Source: Flavipsychrobacter stenotrophus (GTDB lineage: Bacteria; Bacteroidota; Bacteroidia; Chitinophagales; Chitinophagaceae). From it: DNA of 45,580 nt. The notes below the pieces were generated by a model. It saw nothing but the letters and a program-made list of their open reading frames with translations. It ran no database searches and was not told the DNA's origin. The stretch lies in assembly GCA_945902755.1 (NCBI GenBank), contig CAMDNC010000005.1, positions 1-45,580 of the forward strand, read 5' to 3'. The position numbers and the translations under genes are program-made. This document shows, piece by piece, positions 34,127-42,331 of the stretch. Every line of letters starts with the position of its first letter. Within the stretch, counting starts at the first letter, position 1.

Positions 34127-34819
34127 ATGATTAGGATAAGAGCATTTAGAGCTGTTGATGATGTTGAGGCCTGCAATTTGTATGCTCTTGAGCACATGGA
34201 AATATTGAAAATATTTGGTATTACCAAAATAACTACAGCAAATAATAGTTGGATAACAAACCCAAACGTTTACGTTATTCTTGCAGAAAGAATTTCAGAT
34301 AACTACCCGGTAGGTGGTGCACGAATCCACCTTTATCATCCTGAATACCCACTACCAATGGATGACGCGATCAAAGAATTCGATCCAAACGTAAAGAATA
34401 TTCTTGCTCAACATGCCGCAAATGGCGGAACAAGCGAAATATGCGGATTGTGGAATGCGAGATCCGTAGCCGGATGGGGTATTGGTACATTATTTCTTGC
34501 ACGTGCGGGTGTTGCTATGTGTACCCAGTTGCCATTGAATTCTATGTTTGTTTTATGCGGTGGTCACACCATAGGCATAACATTAGAAAAGGGTTTTACT
34601 ATTGATGAAAGACTAGGAAATAAAGGTACCTTTTATTACCCCAAAGAGGGCTTAGTGGCTACAGCAGGAATTATCAATAATGTTTATGACCTCAAACATG
34701 CAAAGGATGAGGATAAAAAAATAATAGAAAACTTAAGAGCAAATCCAGAACAAAAACGAACAGAAAGCACAGAAAAAGTAACGTTTGATATTGAATATCG
34801 TTTGAATCTTAATTTATAG
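34127..34819 (+). CDS. GNAT-fold acyltransferase-like protein (LuxI/FeeM-like arrangement suspected)
   Basis: 230 residues, cytoplasmic. A strand NVYVILAERI (47-56) leads into PVGGARIHLYHPEYPLPM (61-78), then SEICGLWNARSVAGWGIG (103-120) and a helix rich in Ala. The order '(Y/V)vi...GgaR(I/L)...P...LP...E...' followed by a GxG (116-118) acyl-CoA/ACP phosphate loop is that of GNAT proteins. It is reminiscent of acyl-homoserine lactone synthases and FeeM-type N-acyl amino acid synthases (Y/L, GxxRL, P.ML, WE.SRF), though residue identity is low and the LuxI Arg/Glu set is not all present. The start (ATG 34127) lies 13 bp after the Rv1355c-like gene, so the two are coexpressed. The C-terminal ~40 residues are charged. 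Substrate unknown. Confidence 0.6.
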   Translation: MIRIRAFRAVDDVEACNLYALEHMEILKIFGITKITTANNSWITNPNVYVILAERISDNYPVGGARIHLYHPEYPLPMDDAIKEFDPNVKNILAQHAANGGTSEICGLWNARSVAGWGIGTLFLARAGVAMCTQLPLNSMFVLCGGHTIGITLEKGFTIDERLGNKGTFYYPKEGLVATAGIINNVYDLKHAKDEDKKIIENLRANPEQKRTESTEKVTFDIEYRLNLNL

Positions 34820-34891
34820 AGCAGTGATTTGCAACCAGATTCCTTTTTTGACATAAAGTATTTTTTAGCCCAATAACATTTCCTTTTTCTA

Positions 34892-34921
34892 TTGTTTTTC
34901 TTGTTATTTGCGGTATCTTCA
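34892..34921 (+). promoter_or_regulatory. Candidate promoter of the histidine kinase operon
   Basis: TTG (34892-34894), 19 bp, then TATCTTCA (34914-34921), a variant of TAnnTTTG. It lies 59 bp before the ATG at 34981, in the 161-bp gap after the GNAT-like gene, so the kinase genes may be transcribed separately from the enzyme pair. Confidence 0.38.
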
Positions 34922-34980
34922 CATGGTGTTGTTCTGATTCTTTATTAATTTCATATCTAACCATTGTTATAGGGAGTGCA

Positions 34981-37125
34981 ATGAATACTTTTAGATGGAT
35001 ATTTATTGTTGTATGTCTACTTGGGTCGAATGCTCTGCATGCGAAAGAATACAAGTACACTAATGCTCGAGATTTAAATATTATTGGAAACAACTTCGAA
35101 TACCTAGAAGATAAGTCTGGAAAAATGACCTTTGAAACAGTTATTGAATCAAAGGATTTTAAATTAACTGGTGTAGATGTTCCCAATTTTGGGATTACAA
35201 AATCTGCTTTTTGGCTCCGATGTATTATCGAAAACCAAACACAAGAGCGAGATTTGTTTTTGAATCTACAGTATCCTTTAATTGACCAGGTATTACTTTA
35301 TTTAGTAGATACCGCAGGTAATTATACAGTAGATACTTCAGGAGAAATGGTTCCTGTTAATGCCAGGAAGTTCACAAACCACAATTTTATCTTTAGGCTC
35401 AACATTCGTCCTGGTAAGCATAAAATGGTTTACTTGCGTGTGTCTAGCGAAGAGCAAATATTGGTGCCAATAGCTCTTGGAGGTTATTCAGCGATATTTC
35501 AAGCTGCTAACAGGCAAGATATACTAACTGCAGTATATTTTGGTATCGTTTTCGTGATGGTATTTTACAATTTTTTTGTATACCTAAGTGTAAGAGATAA
35601 AAGTTACTTGGTCTATGTAGCATATATTGTCTTTATTGGTCTTACTCAAATAGCATTGCAAGGATATAGTTATAGGTTCTTTTGGCCTTCCTTTCCCAAC
35701 TTTGCCAATCAAACAGTAATATGGTTTCCTGCTATTACTGGCATATTAGCTATTGAGTTTTTTAAGCGTTTTTTACAAATAGCGTCTTATTCCAAATATT
35801 TCGTTTGGATTCTTAACACACTCAACATATTTTATGGTATCAACTGTTTTCTTAGTGTTGCAGGTTACCATCAGTTGAGCCAACAGTTAATGCAACCCAA
35901 TGCTATGTTGGCTTCTTTGGTTATTCTTCTCATTTCCATTTATGCTATTCAAAAGAATAACAGGTCGGCTAGGTTTTTCCTTTTTGCTTGGGTCGTATTT
36001 TTGGTTGGTATAGTTGTTTTTATAATGAAAGACCTAGGAAAAGTTCCATTTAACAACTTTACTAATTATATTCTTCATATTGGATCTGCAATCGAAGTAG
36101 TAGTTCTCTCTTTTGCTCTTGCAGATAAAATCAATATTTTCCGGAAGGAAAAAGAACAATCTCAAGCTGACGCTTTAGCAGCATTAAGAGAGAACGAACG
36201 TATAATACGCGAGCAAAATGTTATGCTCGAAAAGATGGTTAACGAAAGGACTTTTGAGCTAAAACTTTCTAACGAAGGTCTTAATAAAGCATTGATAGAA
36301 CTGAAAGAAGCAGAAACACAACTTGTTGAGTCTGAAAAGATGGCATCACTAGGTCAGCTTACCGCTGGAATAGCTCATGAAATTAATAATCCTATAAATT
36401 TTGTAACATCTAATGTAAAACCTCTGAAAAGAGATGTATTAATACTTATAGATACTATTGAAGAATTAGAACAAATAATTAAGTCTGGTGTTCCTTTACC
36501 AGAAAAGCAGCAAAGAATACAAGAATATAAATTAGAAATCGATTATGATTACCTAAAGCTTGAAATTGATCAATTATTATTGGGAATAAGTGAAGGTGCA
36601 GGAAGAACCGCGGAAATTGTAAAAGGACTAAGAATTTTTTCTCGTCTAGATGAAGATGATATTAAAAAGGCGGATATAAATGAAGGTCTTGATTCTACTC
36701 TTATCATAACTAACAATTTGCTCAACAACACAATAAAAGTCATCAAGAATTACAACAACTTACCGTTGATAGAATGTTACCCCGGCAAGCTGAATCAAGT
36801 TTTCCTAAACATTATTTCTAATGCAGTATATGCAGTACGTAAAAAATTTGCGGACAAAGAAGGGGGCAGTATCACTATTGCTACAAAAGCTGACGAAGAC
36901 TATATTTACATTTCTATAGCTGACAATGGGATTGGTATGGACGACAATACCAAAAAAAGGCTCTATGAGCCCTTTTTTACCACCAAAGATGTAGGTGAGG
37001 GTACTGGTTTGGGTATGTCTATTGCATATAACACCATCATTAAACATAATGGTCACATAAATATTATTTCAGAATTAGGAGTAGGAACAGAATTTATTAT
37101 TAAATTACCATTGATTCAAAAATAG
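34981..37125 (+). CDS. 7TMR-DISM sensor histidine kinase
   Basis: 714 residues. Signal peptide 1-21; periplasmic 7TMR-DISM extracellular domain 2 at about 25-170 (SAFWLRCIIENQT, LNLQYPLIDQVLLYL); seven membrane segments between ~180 and ~382; coiled coil 385-455; HisKA with the phosphoacceptor His466 in GQLTAGIAHEINNPINF; HATPase with N box (LNIISNAVYAV), G1 DNGIGM (648-653), EPFFTTKD and G2 GTGLGMS (674-680). DISMED2 domains are jelly-roll folds that in related proteins bind carbohydrates or other small molecules. There is no attached receiver, so it must pass its phosphate to a separate one; three receivers are encoded next to it. Confidence 0.95.
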   Translation: MNTFRWIFIVVCLLGSNALHAKEYKYTNARDLNIIGNNFEYLEDKSGKMTFETVIESKDFKLTGVDVPNFGITKSAFWLRCIIENQTQERDLFLNLQYPLIDQVLLYLVDTAGNYTVDTSGEMVPVNARKFTNHNFIFRLNIRPGKHKMVYLRVSSEEQILVPIALGGYSAIFQAANRQDILTAVYFGIVFVMVFYNFFVYLSVRDKSYLVYVAYIVFIGLTQIALQGYSYRFFWPSFPNFANQTVIWFPAITGILAIEFFKRFLQIASYSKYFVWILNTLNIFYGINCFLSVAGYHQLSQQLMQPNAMLASLVILLISIYAIQKNNRSARFFLFAWVVFLVGIVVFIMKDLGKVPFNNFTNYILHIGSAIEVVVLSFALADKINIFRKEKEQSQADALAALRENERIIREQNVMLEKMVNERTFELKLSNEGLNKALIELKEAETQLVESEKMASLGQLTAGIAHEINNPINFVTSNVKPLKRDVLILIDTIEELEQIIKSGVPLPEKQQRIQEYKLEIDYDYLKLEIDQLLLGISEGAGRTAEIVKGLRIFSRLDEDDIKKADINEGLDSTLIITNNLLNNTIKVIKNYNNLPLIECYPGKLNQVFLNIISNAVYAVRKKFADKEGGSITIATKADEDYIYISIADNGIGMDDNTKKRLYEPFFTTKDVGEGTGLGMSIAYNTIIKHNGHINIISELGVGTEFIIKLPLIQK

Positions 37126-37131
37126 GATACA

Positions 37132-38238
37132 TTGAGTACTGGACGCAAAATACAGGTGTTATACATTGACGATGAGCAAAACAATCTCAATGGATTTAAA
37201 GCCACATTCAGGTTTGATTACACTATTTTTATAGCATCAGATACTGTTAAGGCTTGTGAGTACTTAAGAGATTTTCCAGAAATAAGTGTGATTTTATGCG
37301 ATCAGCGAATGCCAGAGAAGACTGGTGTTCAGTTTTTTGAAGAAATCCGTGTAGAATTCCCCAACCCTGTTAGAATGCTCATCACAGGATATACCGATAT
37401 TGAGTCTGTAATAGATGCTGTAAATCGTGGGCATATTTTCAGATATATCAAAAAGCCTTGGACAGACAGTGATATAAGATCGGCAATAGAAGAAGCCAAT
37501 AAATTTTTCTTAACTAATGCCTTACTTGTTGCTAAAAATAAAGAACTCACCTCGGCATACGCCGAACTAGGCAAATTTGCTTATAGTATCACACACGATG
37601 TACGTGGCCCGCTACTTAGTATTATCGGTGCATTAGATCTTGCAAAAGGTATGGACGACCTGACCGAGCTTAGAGAGTTGCTAGGCTTAATGTCCGATGC
37701 AGTTACAAAACTAGATGAATACATTAAAAACACCCATGAATATTACAAACTAAAACGTGGTCAATTGCTTTTTTCTGAAATTGACCTCAATGTTCTTTTG
37801 TCTGACATTGCTGCTTTATTCAAAATAGCTGGCAGGAATAACAATATTCAGTTCACTTCAAATGTTATTCAAAACAAGCCATTTTACTCAGATGAAATAT
37901 CTATAAAAATGATTCTGAACAATCTACTTTCCAATGCATTTAATTATCAACGTAAAAATGCAAAGGAAAAATATGTAGACGTGGTAATGGAAGTAGTTGA
38001 GAATGACCTTGTTATAACAGTAAAAGATAATGGAATTGGGATACATGAAAATCACATAAATAACATATTCGATATGTTTTACAGGGCCACCTCTGAAGAA
38101 ACCGGATCTGGATTAGGGCTTTACAATGTTAAAGATGCGCTCAACAGATTGGAAGGTACCATAGAGGTGCAGTCAGTAATAGATAAAGGGACTACATTCA
38201 CCGTTACAATACCAGGAAAATCACATGGCGCAGTATAA
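37132..38238 (+). CDS. Response regulator-histidine kinase hybrid (REC-HisKA-HATPase)
   Basis: 368 residues, cytoplasmic. N-terminal receiver (1-~122) with Asp57 in ILCDQRMPEKTG and Lys108 in IKKPW; then HisKA with His155 in YSITHDVRGPLL; then HATPase with NNLLSNA (263-269), G1 DNGIGI (299-304) and G2 GSGLGL (325-330). The order REC first, kinase second implies that phosphorylation of the receiver controls the kinase, so it relays a signal from the 7TMR-DISM kinase to the next receiver. The start is TTG at 37132, 6 bp after the kinase stop; no ATG occurs before residue 60. The receiver is a paralogue of the minus-strand regulator at 31228. Its stop overlaps the next gene by 14 bp. Confidence 0.93.
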   Translation: MSTGRKIQVLYIDDEQNNLNGFKATFRFDYTIFIASDTVKACEYLRDFPEISVILCDQRMPEKTGVQFFEEIRVEFPNPVRMLITGYTDIESVIDAVNRGHIFRYIKKPWTDSDIRSAIEEANKFFLTNALLVAKNKELTSAYAELGKFAYSITHDVRGPLLSIIGALDLAKGMDDLTELRELLGLMSDAVTKLDEYIKNTHEYYKLKRGQLLFSEIDLNVLLSDIAALFKIAGRNNNIQFTSNVIQNKPFYSDEISIKMILNNLLSNAFNYQRKNAKEKYVDVVMEVVENDLVITVKDNGIGIHENHINNIFDMFYRATSEETGSGLGLYNVKDALNRLEGTIEVQSVIDKGTTFTVTIPGKSHGAV

Positions 38239-38620
38239 CAAATTGAATTTTATTGTCATTGACGATAGCAAGTTAGATTGTTTTATCGCCGAAAAAATCA
38301 TTAAAAACACTGGTAAGTGCGAATCAGTGATGTCTTTTTTACAAGCTAAAGATGCACTTCAATTTATTTCCTCGGCTACTCCCGACGACTTGACACATAC
38401 AATTATTCTAGTTGATATTCAGATGCCTGTAATGAATGGTTTCGAATTTGTAGAGGCTTTTGAAAGCTTACCTGGCAGTGTTGTAAATAACTACACGATT
38501 TACGTTATATCTTCTTCCATTAATGAAAATGATTTGCATAAGGTACACAACTATAAATCTGTAAAACAATTCTTAAATAAACCACTTACTAGCAATAACC
38601 TCTCTTTGTTGCTTTCCTGA
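38225..38620 (+). CDS. Single-domain response regulator (CheY-like)
   Basis: 131 residues, one receiver domain only: IDDS (12-15), phosphoacceptor Asp64 in ILVDIQMPVMNG, the Ser/Thr switch in YVISSSIN and Lys119 in NKP. It belongs to a different receiver subtype than the two DQRMP-type receivers of the cluster. The ATG overlaps the end of the hybrid kinase gene, so it is translationally coupled and is the probable phosphate acceptor of the hybrid. Having no output domain, it should act through protein interaction. Confidence 0.93.
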   Translation: MAQYNKLNFIVIDDSKLDCFIAEKIIKNTGKCESVMSFLQAKDALQFISSATPDDLTHTIILVDIQMPVMNGFEFVEAFESLPGSVVNNYTIYVISSSINENDLHKVHNYKSVKQFLNKPLTSNNLSLLLS

Positions 38621-38647
38621 TCTCGATCGTTGCCCACTTTATTGTTG

Positions 38648-38655
38648 TACTTTTG
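38648..38655 (+). promoter_or_regulatory. Candidate promoter of the HMG-CoA lyase-like gene, -7 element
   Basis: TACTTTTG matches TAnnTTTG exactly. A TTG at 38630-38632 lies 15 bp upstream, closer than usual. The element is about 75 bp before the ATG at 38730. Confidence 0.28.
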
Positions 38656-38729
38656 CTTAGATTGTTGATAATGGTTAAAATCTACAAATAAAAACGTCCT
38701 GTACTTCAATCTTGGAAATACCAGACATT

Positions 38730-39611
38730 ATGGAAACAAATAATGATAGAATAAAAGGCAATTTGGTGCTCACTGAATGTCCTAGAGATGCAATGCAAGG
38801 TTGGGATAAGTTTATACCCTCGAATATTAAGGCACAATATCTTAATCAATTACTCAAGGTAGGATTTGATATTTTAGATTTTGGTTCTTTTGTGTCGCCC
38901 AAAGCTATACCTCAGCTTGCCGATACAAAAGAAGTTTTAAAGATGCTAGATCTTTCTACATCACGAAGTAAGTTGTTGGCCATAATTGCTAATACAAGAG
39001 GTGCCGAAGAAGCTGTTGTTTTCGACGAAATTTCTTACTTAGGTTTTCCATTTTCGGTGTCTGAAATTTTTCAGATGCGTAATACTAACAAAACTATTGA
39101 GCAATCTTTACATCAAGTGGAGGAAATACAAACACGATGCGTTCAGCACAATAAAGAACTTGTTGTGTATTTATCCATGGGCTTTGGTAATCCTTATAAT
39201 GAACCTTACACCGCTGAGATTGCTATAAAGTGGGTGTATAAATTGGTCCAACTTGGAGTTAAAACAATAGCAATGTCTGATACTATAGGAGTTGCGCAAC
39301 CAGATAATATTAGTTACCTATTCAATAGTTTGATTCCTGAGTTCAATAACATTAAATTTGGTGCCCATTTTCATTCTTCACCTCATTCTTGGCACGAAAA
39401 AGTATCCGCAGCCTTTGCCGCTGGTTGTCGCAGATTTGATAGTGCAATTAATGGAATAGGAGGCTGCCCTATGGCCGAAGATGAATTGGTAGGTAACATT
39501 GCCACAGAAAATATAATATATTGGAGTATCGCACAAAACCTACCACTTGGCGTAAACATGGAAGAATTTCAGAAATCAATAGATATGGCTTCCAGAGTTT
39601 TTATCAAATAA
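38730..39611 (+). CDS. Hydroxymethylglutaryl-CoA lyase-like protein
   Basis: 293 residues from the ATG at 38730; a TTG 18 bp upstream would add six residues. A DRE-TIM metallolyase fold: NLVLTECPRDAMQGW (catalytic Arg-Asp pair), FDILDFGSFVSPKAIPQL, MGFGNPYNEPY, AMSDTIGVAQP, AHFHSSP (metal-binding HxH) and the active-site Cys in GIGGCPMAEDEL. HMG-CoA lyase splits HMG-CoA into acetoacetate and acetyl-CoA in leucine and ketone metabolism. Compared with the textbook enzyme, the ECPRDAMQ and HFHSSP motifs replace GPRDGLQ and HCHDT; the Bacteroidota subfamily appears to differ this way, so the exact substrate is less certain. No leucine-degradation genes are adjacent. Confidence 0.85.
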   Translation: METNNDRIKGNLVLTECPRDAMQGWDKFIPSNIKAQYLNQLLKVGFDILDFGSFVSPKAIPQLADTKEVLKMLDLSTSRSKLLAIIANTRGAEEAVVFDEISYLGFPFSVSEIFQMRNTNKTIEQSLHQVEEIQTRCVQHNKELVVYLSMGFGNPYNEPYTAEIAIKWVYKLVQLGVKTIAMSDTIGVAQPDNISYLFNSLIPEFNNIKFGAHFHSSPHSWHEKVSAAFAAGCRRFDSAINGIGGCPMAEDELVGNIATENIIYWSIAQNLPLGVNMEEFQKSIDMASRVFIK

Positions 39612-39696
39612 TATACAGATTTAGTTTTGCATATCCATCAGGGTGTTTTTCTGATTGTAGTTATGTGAAAATTAACAAATTAATAATCAATACTGA

Positions 39697-40719
39697 ATGA
39701 GGACCGAAATAGAAAATCTGGGTGAGTTTGGATTAATTGACCACCTTACAAAAAATAATGAAATACGTAACGCGGGTACGATATTAAGTGTAGGAGATGA
39801 TGCAGCAGTAATAGACCAATTTGGTAGACAATCTGTTATAACCACGGATATGCTGGTGGAAGGCATACATTTCGATCTTATGTACACTCCTCTAAAACAT
39901 TTAGGTTACAAATCTGTAGTAGTTAATCTTTCTGACATTTGTGCGATGATGGCTACACCTACTCACATTACCATTAGTTTAGCACTGTCAAACAAGGTAT
40001 CTGTAGAGGCGCTAGAAGAATTTTACGAAGGTGTATATGCTGCTTGCGATAAATATGGAGTTGACCTCATAGGCGGTGACACTACCAGCACCAAATCTGG
40101 TCTTGTAATTAGCATTACTGCAATTGGCGAAGTAGCTCCAGATAAATTTGTTACGCGTAGTGGTGCAGGAGATAAAGATTTAATTTGTGTAACCGGCGAT
40201 TTAGGTGCAGCTTATTTAGGTCTTCAGTTATTGGAGAGAGAAAAGAAAATATTTTTAGAGAATCCTTCAGTGCAGCCCGATCTCCAGCAACAAGCATATC
40301 TAGTTGGGAGAATTTTGAAGCCTGAGCCTAGAATGGATATAATTGAGTGGATGAATGAACATGCAATATTTCCTACATCTATGATTGACATTAGTGATGG
40401 ATTAAGCTCAGAAGTTTTACATCTCTGTACCAAAAGCGACAAAGGCTGTGTACTTTATGAAGAAAAATTACCATTGCATCCCGATACAAAAAATATTGCA
40501 ATGCAGTTTGGGGTTTCTGCCACTACATGTGCGCTGAGTGGCGGTGAAGATTACGAACTTCTTTTTACTGTGAAACATGAAGATTACGATAAAGTTGCAA
40601 GAAACAGCAATATCAGCATTATCGGTTACATGACCACAATTGCAGAAGGAAAGCATTTAATAACTACAGGTGGCAACAAACACCAGCTTACCGCACAGGG
40701 TTGGAATGCTTTTGCATAA
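39697..40719 (+). CDS. thiL: Thiamine-monophosphate kinase
   Basis: 340 residues. N-terminal AIRS-like half: SVGDDAAVI (27-35), TTDMLVEGIHFD (metal and substrate binding), KSVVVNLSDICAMMATPTH; C-terminal half: IGGDTTS, VTGDLGAAYLGL, SMIDISDGLSSEV and CALSGGEDYELLFTV. It phosphorylates thiamine monophosphate to the active cofactor thiamine diphosphate with ATP. No other thi gene is in the window; the ThiF-like domain at 31783 is unrelated to thiamine synthesis as far as can be seen. TAGTTTTG at 39622-39629 is a possible -7 element, about 70 bp before the ATG. Confidence 0.95.
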   Translation: MRTEIENLGEFGLIDHLTKNNEIRNAGTILSVGDDAAVIDQFGRQSVITTDMLVEGIHFDLMYTPLKHLGYKSVVVNLSDICAMMATPTHITISLALSNKVSVEALEEFYEGVYAACDKYGVDLIGGDTTSTKSGLVISITAIGEVAPDKFVTRSGAGDKDLICVTGDLGAAYLGLQLLEREKKIFLENPSVQPDLQQQAYLVGRILKPEPRMDIIEWMNEHAIFPTSMIDISDGLSSEVLHLCTKSDKGCVLYEEKLPLHPDTKNIAMQFGVSATTCALSGGEDYELLFTVKHEDYDKVARNSNISIIGYMTTIAEGKHLITTGGNKHQLTAQGWNAFA

Positions 40720-40735
40720 AATTCTCATCCTGTTT

Positions 40736-40766
40736 TTTGCTCACTCAATTATATTTTCTAACTTAG
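40736..40766 (+). promoter_or_regulatory. Candidate promoter of the EGF-like lipoprotein gene
   Basis: TTTG (40736-40739), 19 bp, then TAACTTAG (40759-40766), 16 bp before the ATG at 40783. The spacing is ideal; the -7 element deviates from TAnnTTTG at its last two bases (AG instead of TG). Confidence 0.33.
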
Positions 40767-40782
40767 ACACAAATATATTTTC

Positions 40783-41328
40783 ATGAAATTCTGGAGACAA
40801 ATTCTGTTAACTGTTTCACTACTTATTGCTATTATTGGTACCACTGTGTTGTCATCTTGCGAGAAAAACTCTTGCGACGGCATAGTTTGTTATAATGGTG
40901 GCGCGTGTGGCAATGGCGCATGTACTTGTCCTGCAGGTTATGAAGACCCACAGTGTGGTACTAAATCTAGAGACAGATATTTAGGTACTTATGGTGGATA
41001 CACAACCTGCGATAATGGTGCCCCCACTATCGACACCGTAATAGTGGCTCCAGCTAATAGAGGTGTTTTGTCTGTTGATGTTTTTTATCAAAGTATTTCT
41101 CCCAAAATACTTCAAGGATATGTAAGCAATAATGAAAGCACTTATTCTATAATAGTCACTAATAATGATAGTTCTAAAGTAGGCTCTGTTAATTATCTCA
41201 GAGTATTTACCATTACACTACAAGCAGATAAGACCCTCAAATTACACTCTTACGAATCAGAGAACACTGCATTGTTAGATACATTCGCATATAAGTGCGA
41301 ATTTTTGGGGACGAAAGTTACTCCATAG
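40783..41328 (+). CDS. Lipoprotein with an EGF-like cysteine module
   Basis: 181 residues. Lipoprotein signal with Cys26 in TVLSSC. It is followed at once by a six-cysteine segment (CDGIVC, YNGGACGNGACTC, PAGYEDPQC) with the C-x4-C-x5-C-x4-C-x-C-x8-C spacing of an EGF-like fold, then a ~120-residue beta-rich domain (RDRYLGTYGGYTTCDNG to the end) without a recognised family. It is presumably exposed at the outer membrane or periplasm, where the cysteines form disulfides. A short inverted repeat (CAGGTA/TACCTG) followed by eight T at 41390-41401 may end its transcript before gldA. Role unknown. Confidence 0.72.
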   Translation: MKFWRQILLTVSLLIAIIGTTVLSSCEKNSCDGIVCYNGGACGNGACTCPAGYEDPQCGTKSRDRYLGTYGGYTTCDNGAPTIDTVIVAPANRGVLSVDVFYQSISPKILQGYVSNNESTYSIIVTNNDSSKVGSVNYLRVFTITLQADKTLKLHSYESENTALLDTFAYKCEFLGTKVTP

Positions 41329-41408
41329 TAATGTTCAATATTATTTATTTCACTCAGGTATGGTTGTAGCATTAATGTTCACTTTCGTACCTGTTTTTTT
41401 TACTTATC

Positions 41409-42320
41409 ATGTCTATTAGAGTTTCTAACCTTACCAAAATATACGACACACAAAAAGCCGTAGATGGCATTTCTTTCGAAATAAACAAAGGTGAAATAGC
41501 AGGATTCTTGGGGCCAAATGGTGCTGGTAAATCAACTACCATGAAAATGATAACTGGTTACTTGCCACCTACTTCAGGCACTGCCGCAGTATGCGGGTTT
41601 GATGTGAAGAATTCTCCTATGGATGTTCGTAAGAGGGTGGGGTACTTACCAGAAGCAAACCCTCTATATTATGAAATGTATGTCAGAGAATATCTCGAGT
41701 TCAGTGCAGGTATACACAAGATAACTACCGATGTAAAGAAGCGAATAGAAGAGATGATAGAAATGACCGGTCTTGGTAAGGAATCTCACAAAAAAATTGC
41801 CGCTTTATCAAAAGGATACAAACAAAGAGTTGGTTTGGCGCAGGCAATGTTACACAATCCTGAAGTGCTGATTTTAGACGAGCCCACTTCGGGTTTAGAC
41901 CCTAACCAAATAGTCGAAATCAGAGATCTTATCAAAAGTACTGGAGCAGATAAAACTGTTTTGCTATCCACACATATCATGCAAGAAGTGCAAGCAATGT
42001 GTAGTAGGGTAATTATTATCAACAATGGTAGGATAGTTGCCGATGACTCTATACAACACCTACAGCAAATAAATACTCGTCAGGATGTGCTTGTAATTAC
42101 TTTAGAACAAGAAGTAACACGATCATTGTTTGATATGCTCAAAAACGCACAGCGTTACGAAAACATAGAGGCTAATAAATGGAAACTAGCTACTGATGCT
42201 CCAGATAGTTTGAGAAGAGAAGTAATGCAATGGGCGCTCGACAATAATTTGAGTATAAGCAGTATGCAAGCCCAAACTGAAACTTTAGAAGACGTTTTCA
42301 GAGCACTAACTAATAAATAA
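41409..42320 (+). CDS. gldA: ABC transporter ATP-binding protein GldA-like
   Basis: 303 residues. Walker A GPNGAGKST (35-43), signature LSKGYKQR (133-140), Walker B LILDEP (154-159), H-loop His189 in STHIMQE, and a C-terminal extension (~215-303) as in drug/lipid-type exporters. GYLPEANPLYYEMYVREYL is characteristic of GldA, the ATPase that works with the membrane subunits GldF and GldG in gliding motility of Bacteroidota. GldF and GldG are not next to it here, which occurs in other genomes but leaves room for a different partner. The gene converges with the AI-2E-family gene. Confidence 0.85.
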   Translation: MSIRVSNLTKIYDTQKAVDGISFEINKGEIAGFLGPNGAGKSTTMKMITGYLPPTSGTAAVCGFDVKNSPMDVRKRVGYLPEANPLYYEMYVREYLEFSAGIHKITTDVKKRIEEMIEMTGLGKESHKKIAALSKGYKQRVGLAQAMLHNPEVLILDEPTSGLDPNQIVEIRDLIKSTGADKTVLLSTHIMQEVQAMCSRVIIINNGRIVADDSIQHLQQINTRQDVLVITLEQEVTRSLFDMLKNAQRYENIEANKWKLATDAPDSLRREVMQWALDNNLSISSMQAQTETLEDVFRALTNK

Positions 42321-42331
42321 GTAGTAGACTT

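Noticed and set aside
31783-34819. Anti-phage system with an E1-like protein (CBASS- or Bil-type)
   Set aside because: No nucleotide cyclase, E2-like, ubiquitin-like or JAB-protease gene is present, and the E1-like domain is fused to a nitroreductase in the Rv1355c manner beside signalling genes.
34809-35186. Minus-strand frame of 125 codons over the start of the sensor kinase
   Set aside because: It overlaps the signal peptide and sensory domain of a well-supported kinase and shows no domain of its own.
31783-40719. Thiamine biosynthesis cluster linking the ThiF-like domain with thiL
   Set aside because: They are about 5.5 kb apart with six unrelated genes between, no ThiS/ThiG/ThiC genes occur, and the ThiF-like domain belongs to another family.
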